This document shows, in pieces, positions 17,454 to 26,010 of a stretch of 48,773 bases of DNA (position 1 is the stretch's first letter; each line of letters opens with the position of its first letter). The stretch covers positions 1 to 48,773 of the forward strand of contig JBFLGC010000017.1 of NCBI GenBank assembly GCA_041859945.1. The letters are read 5' to 3'. The translations under genes and the position numbers were made by a program. The notes beneath the pieces are model-generated. The model saw only the letters and a program-made list of their open reading frames with translations. It had not been told where the DNA came from and did no database searches. Source of the stretch: Tetragenococcus sp041859945. GTDB taxonomy: Bacteria > Bacillota > Bacilli > Lactobacillales > Enterococcaceae.

Positions 17454-17468
17454 AGGAGGTCCTTTTAG

Positions 17469-18227
17469 ATGTTGTTACAAGAAAGGCGTTTAGAAATATT
17501 GAATTTACTGCATCGTGAAGGCATCGTCAAAACGCAAGAATTGATGGAACGTTTTGATGCTAGCGAATCGACCATTCGCCGTGATTTAAGTGAAATGGAA
17601 GAAGATGGCCAACTGACGCGCGTTCACGGTGGTGCTCAAAAATTGGACCTCTATGATTTAGAAAGAGCGATCGAGACGAAGCGGATCGAAAATATCGACG
17701 AGAAACAACTGATCGCCAAAGAAGCCGCTAAAAAAGTCTATGCAAATGAGATCGTCTTTCTCGATTCCAGCACGACCACCGCTGAAATGGTGCCCTTTTT
17801 GACTGATAAAGAGCTAGTCGTCGTGACCAACTCACCAGAGATCGCTGTCGATTTGATGAATCACGAAATCACCACGATCATGTTAGGCGGGCGGATCCGC
17901 CCAGCAACACACGCCATCGTGGACTCCGTCGCTTTCTCACAACTTTCGACCTGCTTTTTCAATAAAGTTTTCCTGGGTATGAATGGCGTCCATCCCGATT
18001 TTGGCTATTCTACTCCCGATCCCGAGGAGGCCTTGATCAAAGAATACGCCTTGGACCACTGTACTGCTGCTTATGTATTAGCAGATGAAACCAAGATCAA
18101 TCGTATCACTTTTACGCAAGTCGCCAAGATCCGGCGCATTCCGCTGATCACTTGGTGTAAAGATCCTGAAAAATTAGAACGCTTGACGACTTTGACTGAA
18201 GTCATCAATGTGGCCGAAATCGAGTAG
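17469..18227 (+). CDS. DeoR/GlpR-family transcriptional regulator
   Basis: A 252-residue sugar-responsive repressor of usual family length. The N-terminal winged helix is visible as QERRLEILNLLHREGIVKTQELMERF with the recognition segment ASESTIRRDLSEME and GQLTRVHGGA. The C-terminal effector domain contains FLDSSTTTAEMV, VVTNSPEIAVDL, LGGRIRPATHAIVD and VLADETKINRI, the sugar-phosphate-binding fold of the family. It is divergent from the PTS-glucosidase operon, its probable target. The ATG at 17469 has an AGGAGG site. Its TAG stop appears to be supplied by the 3' end of the group II intron inserted there; before insertion the protein would have been a few residues longer. Confidence 0.92.
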   Translation: MLLQERRLEILNLLHREGIVKTQELMERFDASESTIRRDLSEMEEDGQLTRVHGGAQKLDLYDLERAIETKRIENIDEKQLIAKEAAKKVYANEIVFLDSSTTTAEMVPFLTDKELVVVTNSPEIAVDLMNHEITTIMLGGRIRPATHAIVDSVAFSQLSTCFFNKVFLGMNGVHPDFGYSTPDPEEALIKEYALDHCTAAYVLADETKINRITFTQVAKIRRIPLITWCKDPEKLERLTTLTEVINVAEIE

Positions 18228-20118
18228 AGGGAAAAGTTAATAACTTTTCGCCCCTCTCACACCACCACACGTACGGTTCCGTATGTGGCGGTTCAATAGT
18301 TCGCGTGTACAAACTGATATCTTAAAGCTATGTCCATATAGCCTCGGGATATCAGTTCTTTGTCTGTAAGCGAATAGTGCAACACTTGGCTCTTGGAGAT
18401 TTTCCAATAGCTTTTTCTCGTGTAGGACCATTCATAAGCTTTCTGCTTATCGATTCCTAGTGCCATCAGATTCTTTCTTTTGGTCAACGGTTTCTTCCAT
18501 TGTTTCCAAATATATTGTCTGATTCTTCGTTTTAACCATCCATTAAGCTGACTCATAAAACTTTTCATTTCACTGATACCATAGTAGTTTATCCAACCAT
18601 TCATCAGTTGCTTGATTTCCTTGAATAGCACTTGAATGCTTCTACCCCGGTTTCGTTTCGTGATTTTCTTTAGTTTCTTTTTCACCCTTGCCTTTGATTT
18701 GGCATGTGGGCGTATTTTGACACCATTTCTGGTATTGAGCAAACAGAACCCTAGAAACTTGAGTTTCAAAGGACTACCTACTTCAGTTTTCTCACGATTA
18801 ACTGTCAATTTGAGTTGACCTTCAAGATATTTGATGGAGTTATCCATTACTCGTTGCCCTGCTCGTTTGCTTCTGACATAAATATTGCAATCATCCGCAT
18901 ATCTGACAAATTTATGTCCTCTGGATTCGAGAAGTTGGTCAAACTCATTCAAATAGACATTACTCAGTAATGGCGACAAGTTTCCCCCTTGAGGGGTTCC
19001 TTCCTCCGTCACTTTGACGAGACCGTCTTCCATTATGCCGCTCTTGAGATATTGGCGTATAAGGTTTAGAACTCGTTTGTCCTTGACTTTCTTCTCGATA
19101 TAGAACATTAGCTTATCGTGGTTGACTGTGTCAAAATAGGCTTTCATATCAATATCCACTACATATTTATATCCTTGTTCATAATACGTTTTGGCACGCA
19201 TGATAGCCATTTGTGCACTCCGTTTAGGCCGAAATCCGAAGCTATTATCCGAAAATACGGTCTCAAAGATAGGCTGTAGCACTTGATTGATTGCTTGTTG
19301 AATCATACGGTCTAAGACCGTTGGTATACCTAACTTACGTTTGCCTCCGTCTGGTTTAGGTATTTCTACCCGTTTGACTGGGGCTGGTTTATAAGTTCCA
19401 TCGTGCAGTTGGGTCACTAGAATTTCTCGATTTTCCTTCAAGTAAGGAAGCAGCTCTTCACACGTCATACCGTCGATTCCCGCTGCTCCTTTATTTCTGA
19501 CGACTTGAAGGTACGCTTGATTGAGATTGTTCCCAGACAGGATTCTCTCAAACAGAGATTTACATCCGTCTTGATTTGTTTGTTCACCATAGGAAGTGCT
19601 ACGCACTCCGCCATTCTTTTCATGTTCCACATTATCTTCCTGACGCCAGCCAGCTTGTTCTGTTTTCTGCGATTGTCGCACTTCTTACACCTCCTAAACT
19701 TCAAGTTAACTATTGTTCGGTCCTTCGTAACCTGTCAGTTGGCTACTACTATGACCTCTGCTGACTTCTTATGATTCATTCCAGTGTCACCACCAGAATT
19801 GCATTTGGTCGCTAACTCTGTAGCTTCCATCATGCCCTCATAAGACCTCCCCTGGTAAGAATAATCGCTTTCCTCCCATGTAACCGCTGGATTTACTGTA
19901 GAGATTTCGGGCAGTATCGGACTTTATCTTGTTTGGCAGACTTATCCGATCTCATTCAGCCTTATATCCAATTTCGTGTTCGTCAGTTCAGGAGTTTGCG
20001 TCCGGCTTCCTTCAGCCACAACCTCACGGTTGCCACCTTGCCTTTCGCTAACAGTTCCTACTGCCAAGCCTGTAGCGGACTTTCACCGCCAAGTGATTAC
20101 CCATGCAGGGCGCACCAC
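18224..20118 (-). mobile_element. Class C group II intron
   Basis: A ~1.9 kb ribozyme-type retroelement transcribed leftwards. The 5' end reads GTGGTGCGCCCTGCATGGGT on the minus strand; the boundary is 20118 or 20115 depending on which GTG is used. Domain V is visible at ~18250-18295 (GAACCGCC, ACATACGGAACCGTACGTGT, GGTGGTGTGAGAGG) and domain VI as AGAGGG..AAAAGTTATTAACTTTT..CCCTCT ending in AC at ~18224. It encodes a reverse transcriptase without an endonuclease domain. The 5' exon is the T-tract of the sufU terminator in the same orientation, the known target preference of class C introns. The 3' exon is the end of the DeoR-family gene, read antisense. Confidence 0.88.
18293..19681 (-). CDS. 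ltrA: Group II intron reverse transcriptase/maturase
   Basis: A 462-residue intron-encoded protein needed for splicing and retrohoming. In order: RT-0 and RT-1 region (LFERILSGNNLNQAYLQVV, KGAAGIDGM), fingers and palm with VDIDMKAYFDTVNHD and the active site FVRYADDCNIY, EGTPQGGNLSPLLSN, then the thumb/maturase X domain with WINYYGISEMKSF and YEWSYTRKSYWKI. There is no C-terminal HNH endonuclease, consistent with class C. All catalytic Asp residues are present, so it looks functional. The start is GTG 19681, chosen because AGGAGG lies 8 bases upstream. It occupies intron domain IV. Confidence 0.95.
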   Translation of the reverse strand: MRQSQKTEQAGWRQEDNVEHEKNGGVRSTSYGEQTNQDGCKSLFERILSGNNLNQAYLQVVRNKGAAGIDGMTCEELLPYLKENREILVTQLHDGTYKPAPVKRVEIPKPDGGKRKLGIPTVLDRMIQQAINQVLQPIFETVFSDNSFGFRPKRSAQMAIMRAKTYYEQGYKYVVDIDMKAYFDTVNHDKLMFYIEKKVKDKRVLNLIRQYLKSGIMEDGLVKVTEEGTPQGGNLSPLLSNVYLNEFDQLLESRGHKFVRYADDCNIYVRSKRAGQRVMDNSIKYLEGQLKLTVNREKTEVGSPLKLKFLGFCLLNTRNGVKIRPHAKSKARVKKKLKKITKRNRGRSIQVLFKEIKQLMNGWINYYGISEMKSFMSQLNGWLKRRIRQYIWKQWKKPLTKRKNLMALGIDKQKAYEWSYTRKSYWKISKSQVLHYSLTDKELISRGYMDIALRYQFVHANY

Positions 20119-20155
20119 AAAAAGAGGAGATCCGCTAAAGATCTCCTCTTTTTCA
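20119..20155 (-). terminator. Terminator of the suf operon and intron target site
   Basis: On the minus strand AAAGAGGAGATC, TTTAGCG and GATCTCCTCTTT end in TTTTT directly against the intron 5' boundary. It begins right after the TGA stop of sufU. On the plus strand it would also have served the DeoR-family gene before the intron inserted. Confidence 0.92.
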
Positions 20156-20614
20156 ATCATGTTTGATAAAACCTGCGTCGGCGCTACCTGCTTCTAATGC
20201 TTTATTCAAAGCTTTCCAGGCCAGCGTCGCACATTTGATACGAGCAGGAAACTTGGTAACACCATCTAATAAAGCCGCATCGCCTAAGCGGTCGAGATCG
20301 GCAACTTCATTTCCTTGAACTAGTTGCGAAAAGTCGGCTGACATGGCTTTGGCTTCAGCGACTGTTTTACCAATGACAGCATCTGTCATCATGGAAGCAC
20401 TAGCGGTCGAAATCGAGCAACCATGACCGTCAAAGGCGATATTTTTGATCACGCCATCCTCGGTATCGACCTCTAGATGGATCACATCGCCACAAGTCGG
20501 GTTATTCATTTCGATTTGATGTTGCGATTTTTCCAAGCTTCCTTTATGGTGTGGATGGCTTGAGTGGTCCATAATGATTTGGCGATAAAGATTATCTAAT
20601 TTAGAGAGACCCAT
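20153..20614 (-). CDS. sufU: Fe-S cluster assembly protein SufU
   Basis: A 153-residue SufU, the zinc-bound sulfur acceptor (IscU-like) that takes persulfide sulfur from SufS. The ligands C41 and D43 (NPTCGD), C66 (GHGCSIS) and C128 (RIKCATLAW) are all visible, together with the ~18-residue insertion that separates SufU from IscU. The start chosen is ATG 20614 behind AAAGGAG; a longer in-frame start at 20650 lies in sufS without a ribosome site. It overlaps the end of sufS by 14 bases. It is the last gene before the terminator, where many Firmicutes have sufB. Confidence 0.94.
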   Translation of the reverse strand: MGLSKLDNLYRQIIMDHSSHPHHKGSLEKSQHQIEMNNPTCGDVIHLEVDTEDGVIKNIAFDGHGCSISTASASMMTDAVIGKTVAEAKAMSADFSQLVQGNEVADLDRLGDAALLDGVTKFPARIKCATLAWKALNKALEAGSADAGFIKHD

Positions 20615-21836
20615 TCTTGAAAAACTCCTTTGTTGCATTGACGGCTTCAATCAAGCGATCAGCGTCTGCTTTGGTATTGTAAAAATAAAAACTAGCGCGC
20701 GCAGTGGCAGCTACACCAAGTTGTCGCATCAAAGGTTGCGCACAATGGTGGCCCGCTCTGATAGCAACACCTTCCATATCAAGGGCAGTTGCCAGATCAT
20801 GTGGATGTAGGTCATCGATGTTAAAAGCGATCACACCAGTATGATGGGCAGGATCTTGTGGCCCATAGACAGTTACCCCGGGAATACCTTCAAGTTTTGG
20901 TAACACATACGAAACGAGTTCTCTTTCATGGGCCTGGATCTCAGCCATCCCTAAATGATTCAAGTAATCGATAGCTGCACCTAGACCGATGCTGCCCGCA
21001 ATGTTGGGCGTACCGGCTTCAAATTTCCAAGGCAATTCAGTCCAAGTACTGTCTTTTTCGTAAACAAAATCGATCATTTCACCACCAAATTCGATGGGCT
21101 CCATTTGCTCGAGCCAATGTCTTTTGCCATACAAAACACCGATGCCAGTCGGACCACACATTTTGTGGCCACTAAAGGCATAAAAATCAGCATCTAAAGC
21201 CTGCACATCGATTTTCATATGGGGTGTCGATTGGGCCCCGTCAACGACCATGATAGCTTGATGAATATGTGCCATTGCCGCCAATTCTTTGATCGGATTG
21301 ACGACACCTAAAACATTGGAAGCATGAGCTATGGCCACAATCGCTGTTTTTTCATTGATTTTTTCCGTTGCATCCGCCATATCGATAAAGCCTTCGTCTG
21401 TCAAACGTAAATAGATCAGTTTAGCGCCTTTTCGTTTGGCGAGTTGTTGCCAGCAGACTAGATTCGAATGGTGTTCCATTGGAGTAATGACGATCTCGTC
21501 GCCAGCTTTCACAAAAGCATCGCCGAAACTACGAGCGACCCAATTCAAGCCAGTTGTCGTGCCGCGTGTGAACAAGACTTCGGCCGTCTCACGCGCATTG
21601 ATAAAAGCACGCACCTTTTCACGGGCTGCTTCATATTGTTCGGTGGCCCGTTCTGCCAAAGTATGGACGCCGCGATGCACATTGGCGTTATTAGAATGAT
21701 AATAATCTTCAATGACTTTCAATACAGCATCGGGCTTTTGTGTCGTAGCGGCATTATCTAAATAGACCAAGGCTTCATCATTGACGCGTTGATTTAGAAT
21801 CGGAAATTCTTGACGGATCTTTTCTACGTCGATCAT
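20601..21836 (-). CDS. sufS: Cysteine desulfurase SufS
   Basis: A 411-residue PLP-dependent class V aminotransferase-fold enzyme converting cysteine to alanine and delivering persulfide to SufU. The PLP lysine is K225 in FSGHKMCGPTGIGVLYG; the persulfide Cys is C365 in AGHHCAQP. HASNVLG and VVDGAQSTPH are the usual cofactor-binding segments. It overlaps sufD by 4 bases at its start and sufU at its end, so translation is coupled along the operon. Confidence 0.95.
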   Translation of the reverse strand: MIDVEKIRQEFPILNQRVNDEALVYLDNAATTQKPDAVLKVIEDYYHSNNANVHRGVHTLAERATEQYEAAREKVRAFINARETAEVLFTRGTTTGLNWVARSFGDAFVKAGDEIVITPMEHHSNLVCWQQLAKRKGAKLIYLRLTDEGFIDMADATEKINEKTAIVAIAHASNVLGVVNPIKELAAMAHIHQAIMVVDGAQSTPHMKIDVQALDADFYAFSGHKMCGPTGIGVLYGKRHWLEQMEPIEFGGEMIDFVYEKDSTWTELPWKFEAGTPNIAGSIGLGAAIDYLNHLGMAEIQAHERELVSYVLPKLEGIPGVTVYGPQDPAHHTGVIAFNIDDLHPHDLATALDMEGVAIRAGHHCAQPLMRQLGVAATARASFYFYNTKADADRLIEAVNATKEFFKNGSL

Positions 21837-23125
21837 TCCTCTAACTTCCCTTCGATAACTTCGATCAATTCTTCTTGAACTTCTTTTAATGGGATAGCTG
21901 TCAAAACAGGTCCTAAGAAACCGCGGATGACCAACCGTTCTGCTTCTGGCTTTTTGATCCCACGACTCATCAAATAATACATTTGATCTGGATCGACACG
22001 ACCGACACTGGCCGCATGCCCTGCTGTGACATCATTTTCATCGATCAGTAAAATCGGATTGGCATCGCCACGCCCACGATTTGACAAATTCAAGACGCGG
22101 CTTTCTTGTTGCGCATCGGCCCCTTTTGCTCCGTGTAAAATATGACCGATCCCGTTAAAGGTCAGCGTTCCACTTTCGCGAATCACACCATGTTGCAAGA
22201 TATGGCCGATGGTATGGGGAGCAATATTCGTCACCCGCGTATCGATAGCTTGGATCTGATGACCCGAACTGATCGCCACGGCTTTGATTTCAGAATGGGC
22301 CGCATTACCTATCAAATCAGAATCAAAATCAGCGACGACATTGCCATCATTCATCACACCTAGCGCCCAGTTGATCGAGGCATCACGCATCAAATAACCG
22401 CGACGATTCATATAGCTCGTGATATTTTTACCCAGTTGATCGATCGCGGAAAACTTGACTTGCGCACCATTTTTAGCAACCACTTCAACAACGACATTGC
22501 CCGAAATTTTTTCTGCAGCGGCTCCTTTACTTATGAAACGTTCCAAGTAAGAAAACTCGCTATTTTCATCCGCTACGATCAAAACATGTTTGAAGAAATG
22601 GGTCGCAAGATCCCCATTTTGATAAAACAAAGCTTGCAATGGTTCTTCAATGACCACATTTTTCGGGACGTAAAGAAAGATTCCACTATTCATAAAGACA
22701 GCGTGAGCGGCCGTCATTTTATTTTCAAAAACAGGTACAGCCTTGGTCATATAATACTCTTTGACCAGCTCAGGATAGTCGCTTAATGCGGTAAATAAGT
22801 CGGTGAAGATCACGCCTTGATCGATCAAGTCCTGAGGCAATTGTTCAAAGATCGTTTGGTCATCTTGTTGGACCAACAACGGTCGATCAGCCACCGCTTC
22901 AAAGTCCGGGACGTTCCCACTTGCCGAAGTCGCACCATTTAAGCTGGCTTCATCGATATTAAAAAGAGGCCAACGATCATATTTGACTTGTTCGATATAA
23001 GGCAATTCCAACTCGTCTGTCTTCGCTAAAGCTTCTTGACGCAATTGGCGCATCCAACTTGGTTCATCTTTTAAGGTCGAAAAAGTTGTCACGCCGTCAA
23101 GATAAGTTGTCAAACTTTTTTTCAA
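21833..23125 (-). CDS. sufD: Fe-S cluster assembly protein SufD
   Basis: A ~430-residue SufD, the scaffold subunit that normally works as SufB-SufC2-SufD. The conserved beta-helix part includes RGRGDANPILLIDENDVTAGHAASVGRVD and YYLMSRGIKKPEAERLVIRGFL, common to SufB/SufD; the N-terminus and length fit SufD. The start proposed is TTG 23125, since AAGGAGG ends 8 bases before it; an alternative upstream TTG at 23155 lies within sufC. No SufB is encoded next to it. Confidence 0.92.
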   Translation of the reverse strand: MKKSLTTYLDGVTTFSTLKDEPSWMRQLRQEALAKTDELELPYIEQVKYDRWPLFNIDEASLNGATSASGNVPDFEAVADRPLLVQQDDQTIFEQLPQDLIDQGVIFTDLFTALSDYPELVKEYYMTKAVPVFENKMTAAHAVFMNSGIFLYVPKNVVIEEPLQALFYQNGDLATHFFKHVLIVADENSEFSYLERFISKGAAAEKISGNVVVEVVAKNGAQVKFSAIDQLGKNITSYMNRRGYLMRDASINWALGVMNDGNVVADFDSDLIGNAAHSEIKAVAISSGHQIQAIDTRVTNIAPHTIGHILQHGVIRESGTLTFNGIGHILHGAKGADAQQESRVLNLSNRGRGDANPILLIDENDVTAGHAASVGRVDPDQMYYLMSRGIKKPEAERLVIRGFLGPVLTAIPLKEVQEELIEVIEGKLEE

Positions 23126-23138
23126 TTTCTTGACCTCC

Positions 23139-23909
23139 TTAGTCTTCCTCTGCAAATTCGATGCCTAATTCTTTACTCAAACCGGCATAGCCTTCAGCCT
23201 CTAAACGTTTCGCCAGATCTGCATCGCCAGTCATGACGATTTTACCATCCATCATGATATGAACGACATCAGGGGTGATGTAATTTAACAAACGTTGGTA
23301 GTGCGTGATGATCATTGCCCCAAAACGGTCGCCGCGCATTTCATTGACACCTTTAGCGACGACTTTCAAAGCATCGATATCTAGGCCTGAATCGATTTCG
23401 TCAAGGATCGCAAAAGTCGGTTCGATCATCAGCAATTGCAAGATTTCATTGCGTTTCTTTTCGCCACCCGAAAAGCCTTCATTCAAATAACGTTCCGCCA
23501 TTTCTTCATGCATATTCAAAAGCGCCATTTTATCATCTAATTTTTTGATGAATTCGCGTACCGAAATAGCCTCTTCTTCGGAACGACGTGAATTGATGGC
23601 CGCCCGCATAAATTCGGCGTTCGTGATACCAGGAATCTCACTAGGATATTGCATGGCCAAAAACAATCCTAAGCGCGCGCGTTCATCGACAGCCATATCT
23701 AGAATGCTTTCTCCGTCAAGTAAAATGTCACCGTCTGTGACTTGATAATGTGGACTGCCCATGATCACAGCTGAAAGTGTCGATTTCCCAGTGCCATTTG
23801 GTCCCATAATGGCATGGATCTCACCGGTTTTGAGGGTCAGATTAACGCCTTTTAAAATTTCCTTTTCTTCAACACGTACGTGTAAATTTTTTATCTCTAA
23901 AGTTGACAT
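23139..23909 (-). CDS. sufC: Fe-S cluster assembly ATPase SufC
   Basis: A 256-residue soluble ABC-type ATPase energising the SufBCD scaffold. Walker A is GPNGTGKST, the signature GFSGGEKKRNE is the SufC form, and Walker B is FAILDEIDSGLDIDALKVV. The ATG at 23909 has a GGAGGC ribosome site. It is the first gene of the sufC-sufD-sufS-sufU operon. Confidence 0.95.
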   Translation of the reverse strand: MSTLEIKNLHVRVEEKEILKGVNLTLKTGEIHAIMGPNGTGKSTLSAVIMGSPHYQVTDGDILLDGESILDMAVDERARLGLFLAMQYPSEIPGITNAEFMRAAINSRRSEEEAISVREFIKKLDDKMALLNMHEEMAERYLNEGFSGGEKKRNEILQLLMIEPTFAILDEIDSGLDIDALKVVAKGVNEMRGDRFGAMIITHYQRLLNYITPDVVHIMMDGKIVMTGDADLAKRLEAEGYAGLSKELGIEFAEED

Positions 23910-23942
23910 GCTAACGCCTCCGAATTCTTTTTATTCTCATCC

Positions 23943-23971
23943 ATTGTAGAACAATTGAGAATGAAGTTCAA
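23943..23971 (-). promoter_or_regulatory. Promoter of the suf operon
   Basis: On the minus strand TTGAAC (23966-23971), a 17-base spacer and TACAAT (23943-23948), about 35 bases before sufC. Confidence 0.8.
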
Positions 23972-24536
23972 ATCATTCGACACATTCTTCACAATTTATT
24001 CATTAATCAAGTGAAATACAACCAAAGATTCGACTGCCATTCGCTCTTTTCTTGATCGTCATACAACCTACTTATAGATTTTGCTATTTTACGCTGGCAA
24101 AGGCACTCTCTTTTCCATTTCGGGTGCCTTTCATTTTCTTGGGGTATTTCCTGCCATAAGCTTACCACTCAAGCGTTTTTCCGCACTAATAAAACTGATA
24201 TGCCAAGTTTTGAACGACACCAAAAAGATATACTTCCTTAATAGTAAAAAACAAACCTCAACTAACAGGCTCACAGCATTTGATCAAGAAGTCGCCTGTC
24301 GTAAATTTTCTAGAGATACTTCATGAACGGATTACAATGCTATTCAGAACCATTTTTTAACAAACTAATCAACTTCTAAACCAGCATATCCCCCAAAAGC
24401 TTGGGCCTCTAGCTAAGTGTTCTGATGATGAAATACAATTCGAACAGCTTTAAACTATGGTCCTTTTTTTATACTTTGAGATCGTCCAAAACAGTACTTT
24501 TTGTAATCGTTTTACTTCCGTAATAGGGCCCTCATT
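23972..24536. other. Intergenic region between suf and the GNAT gene
   Basis: Holds dispersed-element copy B (24095-24246). The remaining ~300 bases, 24247-24536, are AT-rich, with no recognisable RNA, ORF with ribosome site or terminator. Confidence 0.5.
24095..24246. repeat. Dispersed intergenic element, copy B
   Basis: Full-length copy, very similar to copy A. It opens with hairpin AAAGGCAC..GTGCCTTT and ends GAACGACACCAAAAAG then ATATACTTCCTTAATAGT. It is in the same orientation as all other copies and lies between divergently transcribed genes. Confidence 0.8.
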
Positions 24537-24545
24537 TGTTATACT
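24537..24545 (+). promoter_or_regulatory. Extended -10 promoter of the GNAT gene
   Basis: TGTTATACT, an extended -10, lies ~21 bases before the ATG. No clear -35. Confidence 0.5.
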
Positions 24546-24566
24546 AAGACCAAGGGAGGGATTTTT

Positions 24567-25040
24567 ATGCGATATGAATTAAAACCAATCAGTCAAGAAA
24601 ACTGGCGGGCCGTCTCAAACCTTCAAGTGGCACCTCAGCAAAAAGAAATGATCGAAAGCAACCGTTTTTCACTCTTAGAAGCAGCTTATGATACGCGAAT
24701 GAAATGGTCGCCGATCGCTCTGTATGTAGACAAAAAAATTGTGGGCTTTGCCATGATCGGTGCTGAAGATAAGGAAAATCGCTCGATCTGGTTCGACCGT
24801 TTCATGATCGACCAAAGTGAGCAGCACCAAGGCTATGGCCATGCGCTTTTTAAATCCGTACTCAATTACTTGGAAGTCAATTTCAGAGCTGAAAAAGTCT
24901 ATTTAAGTGTTCACCCTAACAATGAAAAAGCCGTTCCTTTCTACGAATCATTTGGCTTTACCGATGCGAACTTTCGAGATCCACACAACGGCGAACGCAT
25001 CATGGAACGCGTGATTGTGCGAAAGAAAAAAGAATCGTAA
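24567..25040 (+). CDS. GNAT-family N-acetyltransferase, polyamine-acetyltransferase-like
   Basis: A 157-residue GNAT enzyme transferring acetyl from acetyl-CoA. Motif A is RFMIDQSEQHQGYGHALF with the Q-x-x-G-x-A pyrophosphate loop, followed by VYLSVHPNNEKAVPFYESFGF. Overall it resembles BltD/PaiA-type spermidine/spermine acetyltransferases; an amino-compound or drug substrate is also possible. The ATG follows GGGAGGG. It has its own promoter and terminator and is thus monocistronic. Confidence 0.82.
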   Translation: MRYELKPISQENWRAVSNLQVAPQQKEMIESNRFSLLEAAYDTRMKWSPIALYVDKKIVGFAMIGAEDKENRSIWFDRFMIDQSEQHQGYGHALFKSVLNYLEVNFRAEKVYLSVHPNNEKAVPFYESFGFTDANFRDPHNGERIMERVIVRKKKES

Positions 25041-25043
25041 AAC

Positions 25044-25072
25044 AAAGACGCCTTAACAAAGGCGTCTTTACT
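25044..25072 (+). terminator. Terminator of the GNAT gene
   Basis: AAAGACGCC, 8-base loop, GGCGTCTTT, directly after the stop codon. Confidence 0.85.
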
Positions 25073-25155
25073 TATCTTCTGAAATGTCGCAAGTGCCCTG
25101 GCTAGGAAGGCATTGAAAAAGTGGCAATATTTTCCGAAAATTTTAAATATTTTCA

Positions 25156-25184
25156 TTGACATTGGCCTAGACGGGTGCTATATT
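25156..25184 (+). promoter_or_regulatory. Promoter of the SDR-permease operon
   Basis: Consensus TTGACA (25156-25161), 17-base spacer, TATATT (25179-25184), ~45 bases before the SDR start. Confidence 0.85.
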
Positions 25185-25228
25185 CTATGTGTAAAGATTA
25201 ACAAATAAAAGATAGGGGAGTTTTTCAT

Positions 25229-25984
25229 ATGCGTTATGATTTTGACAATAAAGTCGCTATCGTCACTGGTGGTGCAAATGGTATTGGTAAGGAAGTCGTG
25301 AAGGGAATCGTAAATGGTGGCGGTACTGTAGCTATTCTAGATATTAATGATGAAGCTGGGAAGAAAACAGTCTCCGAATTAGGTGGAGAAAACCGTTACT
25401 ATCATGTCGATCAAGGCAATCGTGATGAAGTTAACAAAATGTTTCAACAAATCATTGCTGACTTTGGCAAAATAGATGTATTGATCAATGTCGCTGGTGT
25501 CATTAGTGCCAAACCTTTTGACGAATTAAGTCCGGAAGAATGGGACCGCACGATCCATATCAATTTGACTGGGCCATTCAACACCGTCCATGCGATTTGG
25601 GAACACTTTAAGGAAAATGGTGGCGGTCGTATCGTCAATGTCTCCTCTGTTGCTGGTAAAATCGGTGGCGGTTTGTTAGGAACGAGTGCCTATGCTTCTT
25701 CCAAAGCTGGCTTAAATGGTTTTACTAAAGCTATCGCTAAAGAAGGCGGGAAATACGGGATCTATGCCAATGCAGTAGCTCCTTCATTCACGAAAACCGG
25801 TATGACGACTGAACTGCAAGAAAATAAAGAAAAGAATGCGAAAGTGATCGGCATCATTCCCTTGGGACGTCCTGCTGAACCTGTCGAAATTGCCCAAATG
25901 ATCCTCTTCTTTGCCTGTGATGCGGCAAGCTTTATCACTGGTGAAATCGGCGACTGCGATGGCGGCGTCGTTATGGATGGCTGA
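25229..25984 (+). CDS. SDR-family oxidoreductase, possible KduD-type
   Basis: A 251-residue classical short-chain dehydrogenase/reductase. The cofactor motif is TGGANGIGKE, the acidic residue in ILDIN suggests NAD rather than NADP, and the catalytic set is Ser in VSSVAGK plus Tyr/Lys in YASSKAGL. The C-terminal FITGEIGDCDGG is the usual SDR end. It is co-transcribed with a 2-keto-3-deoxygluconate permease-like gene 26 bases downstream, so its substrate is probably a keto-deoxy sugar acid (KduD or gluconate-type dehydrogenase); this is inference. No KDG kinase or aldolase gene is nearby. Confidence 0.85.
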   Translation: MRYDFDNKVAIVTGGANGIGKEVVKGIVNGGGTVAILDINDEAGKKTVSELGGENRYYHVDQGNRDEVNKMFQQIIADFGKIDVLINVAGVISAKPFDELSPEEWDRTIHINLTGPFNTVHAIWEHFKENGGGRIVNVSSVAGKIGGGLLGTSAYASSKAGLNGFTKAIAKEGGKYGIYANAVAPSFTKTGMTTELQENKEKNAKVIGIIPLGRPAEPVEIAQMILFFACDAASFITGEIGDCDGGVVMDG

Positions 25985-26010
25985 TCAAAGAAAATAAGGA
26001 GTTTTAAAAA

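Noticed and set aside
18636..18818. Plus-strand ORFs across the intron
   Set aside because: Antisense to the reverse transcriptase, without ribosome sites.
23123..23155. Longer sufD start at 23155
   Set aside because: That TTG lies within sufC without a ribosome site, while TTG 23125 is 8 bases after AAGGAGG.
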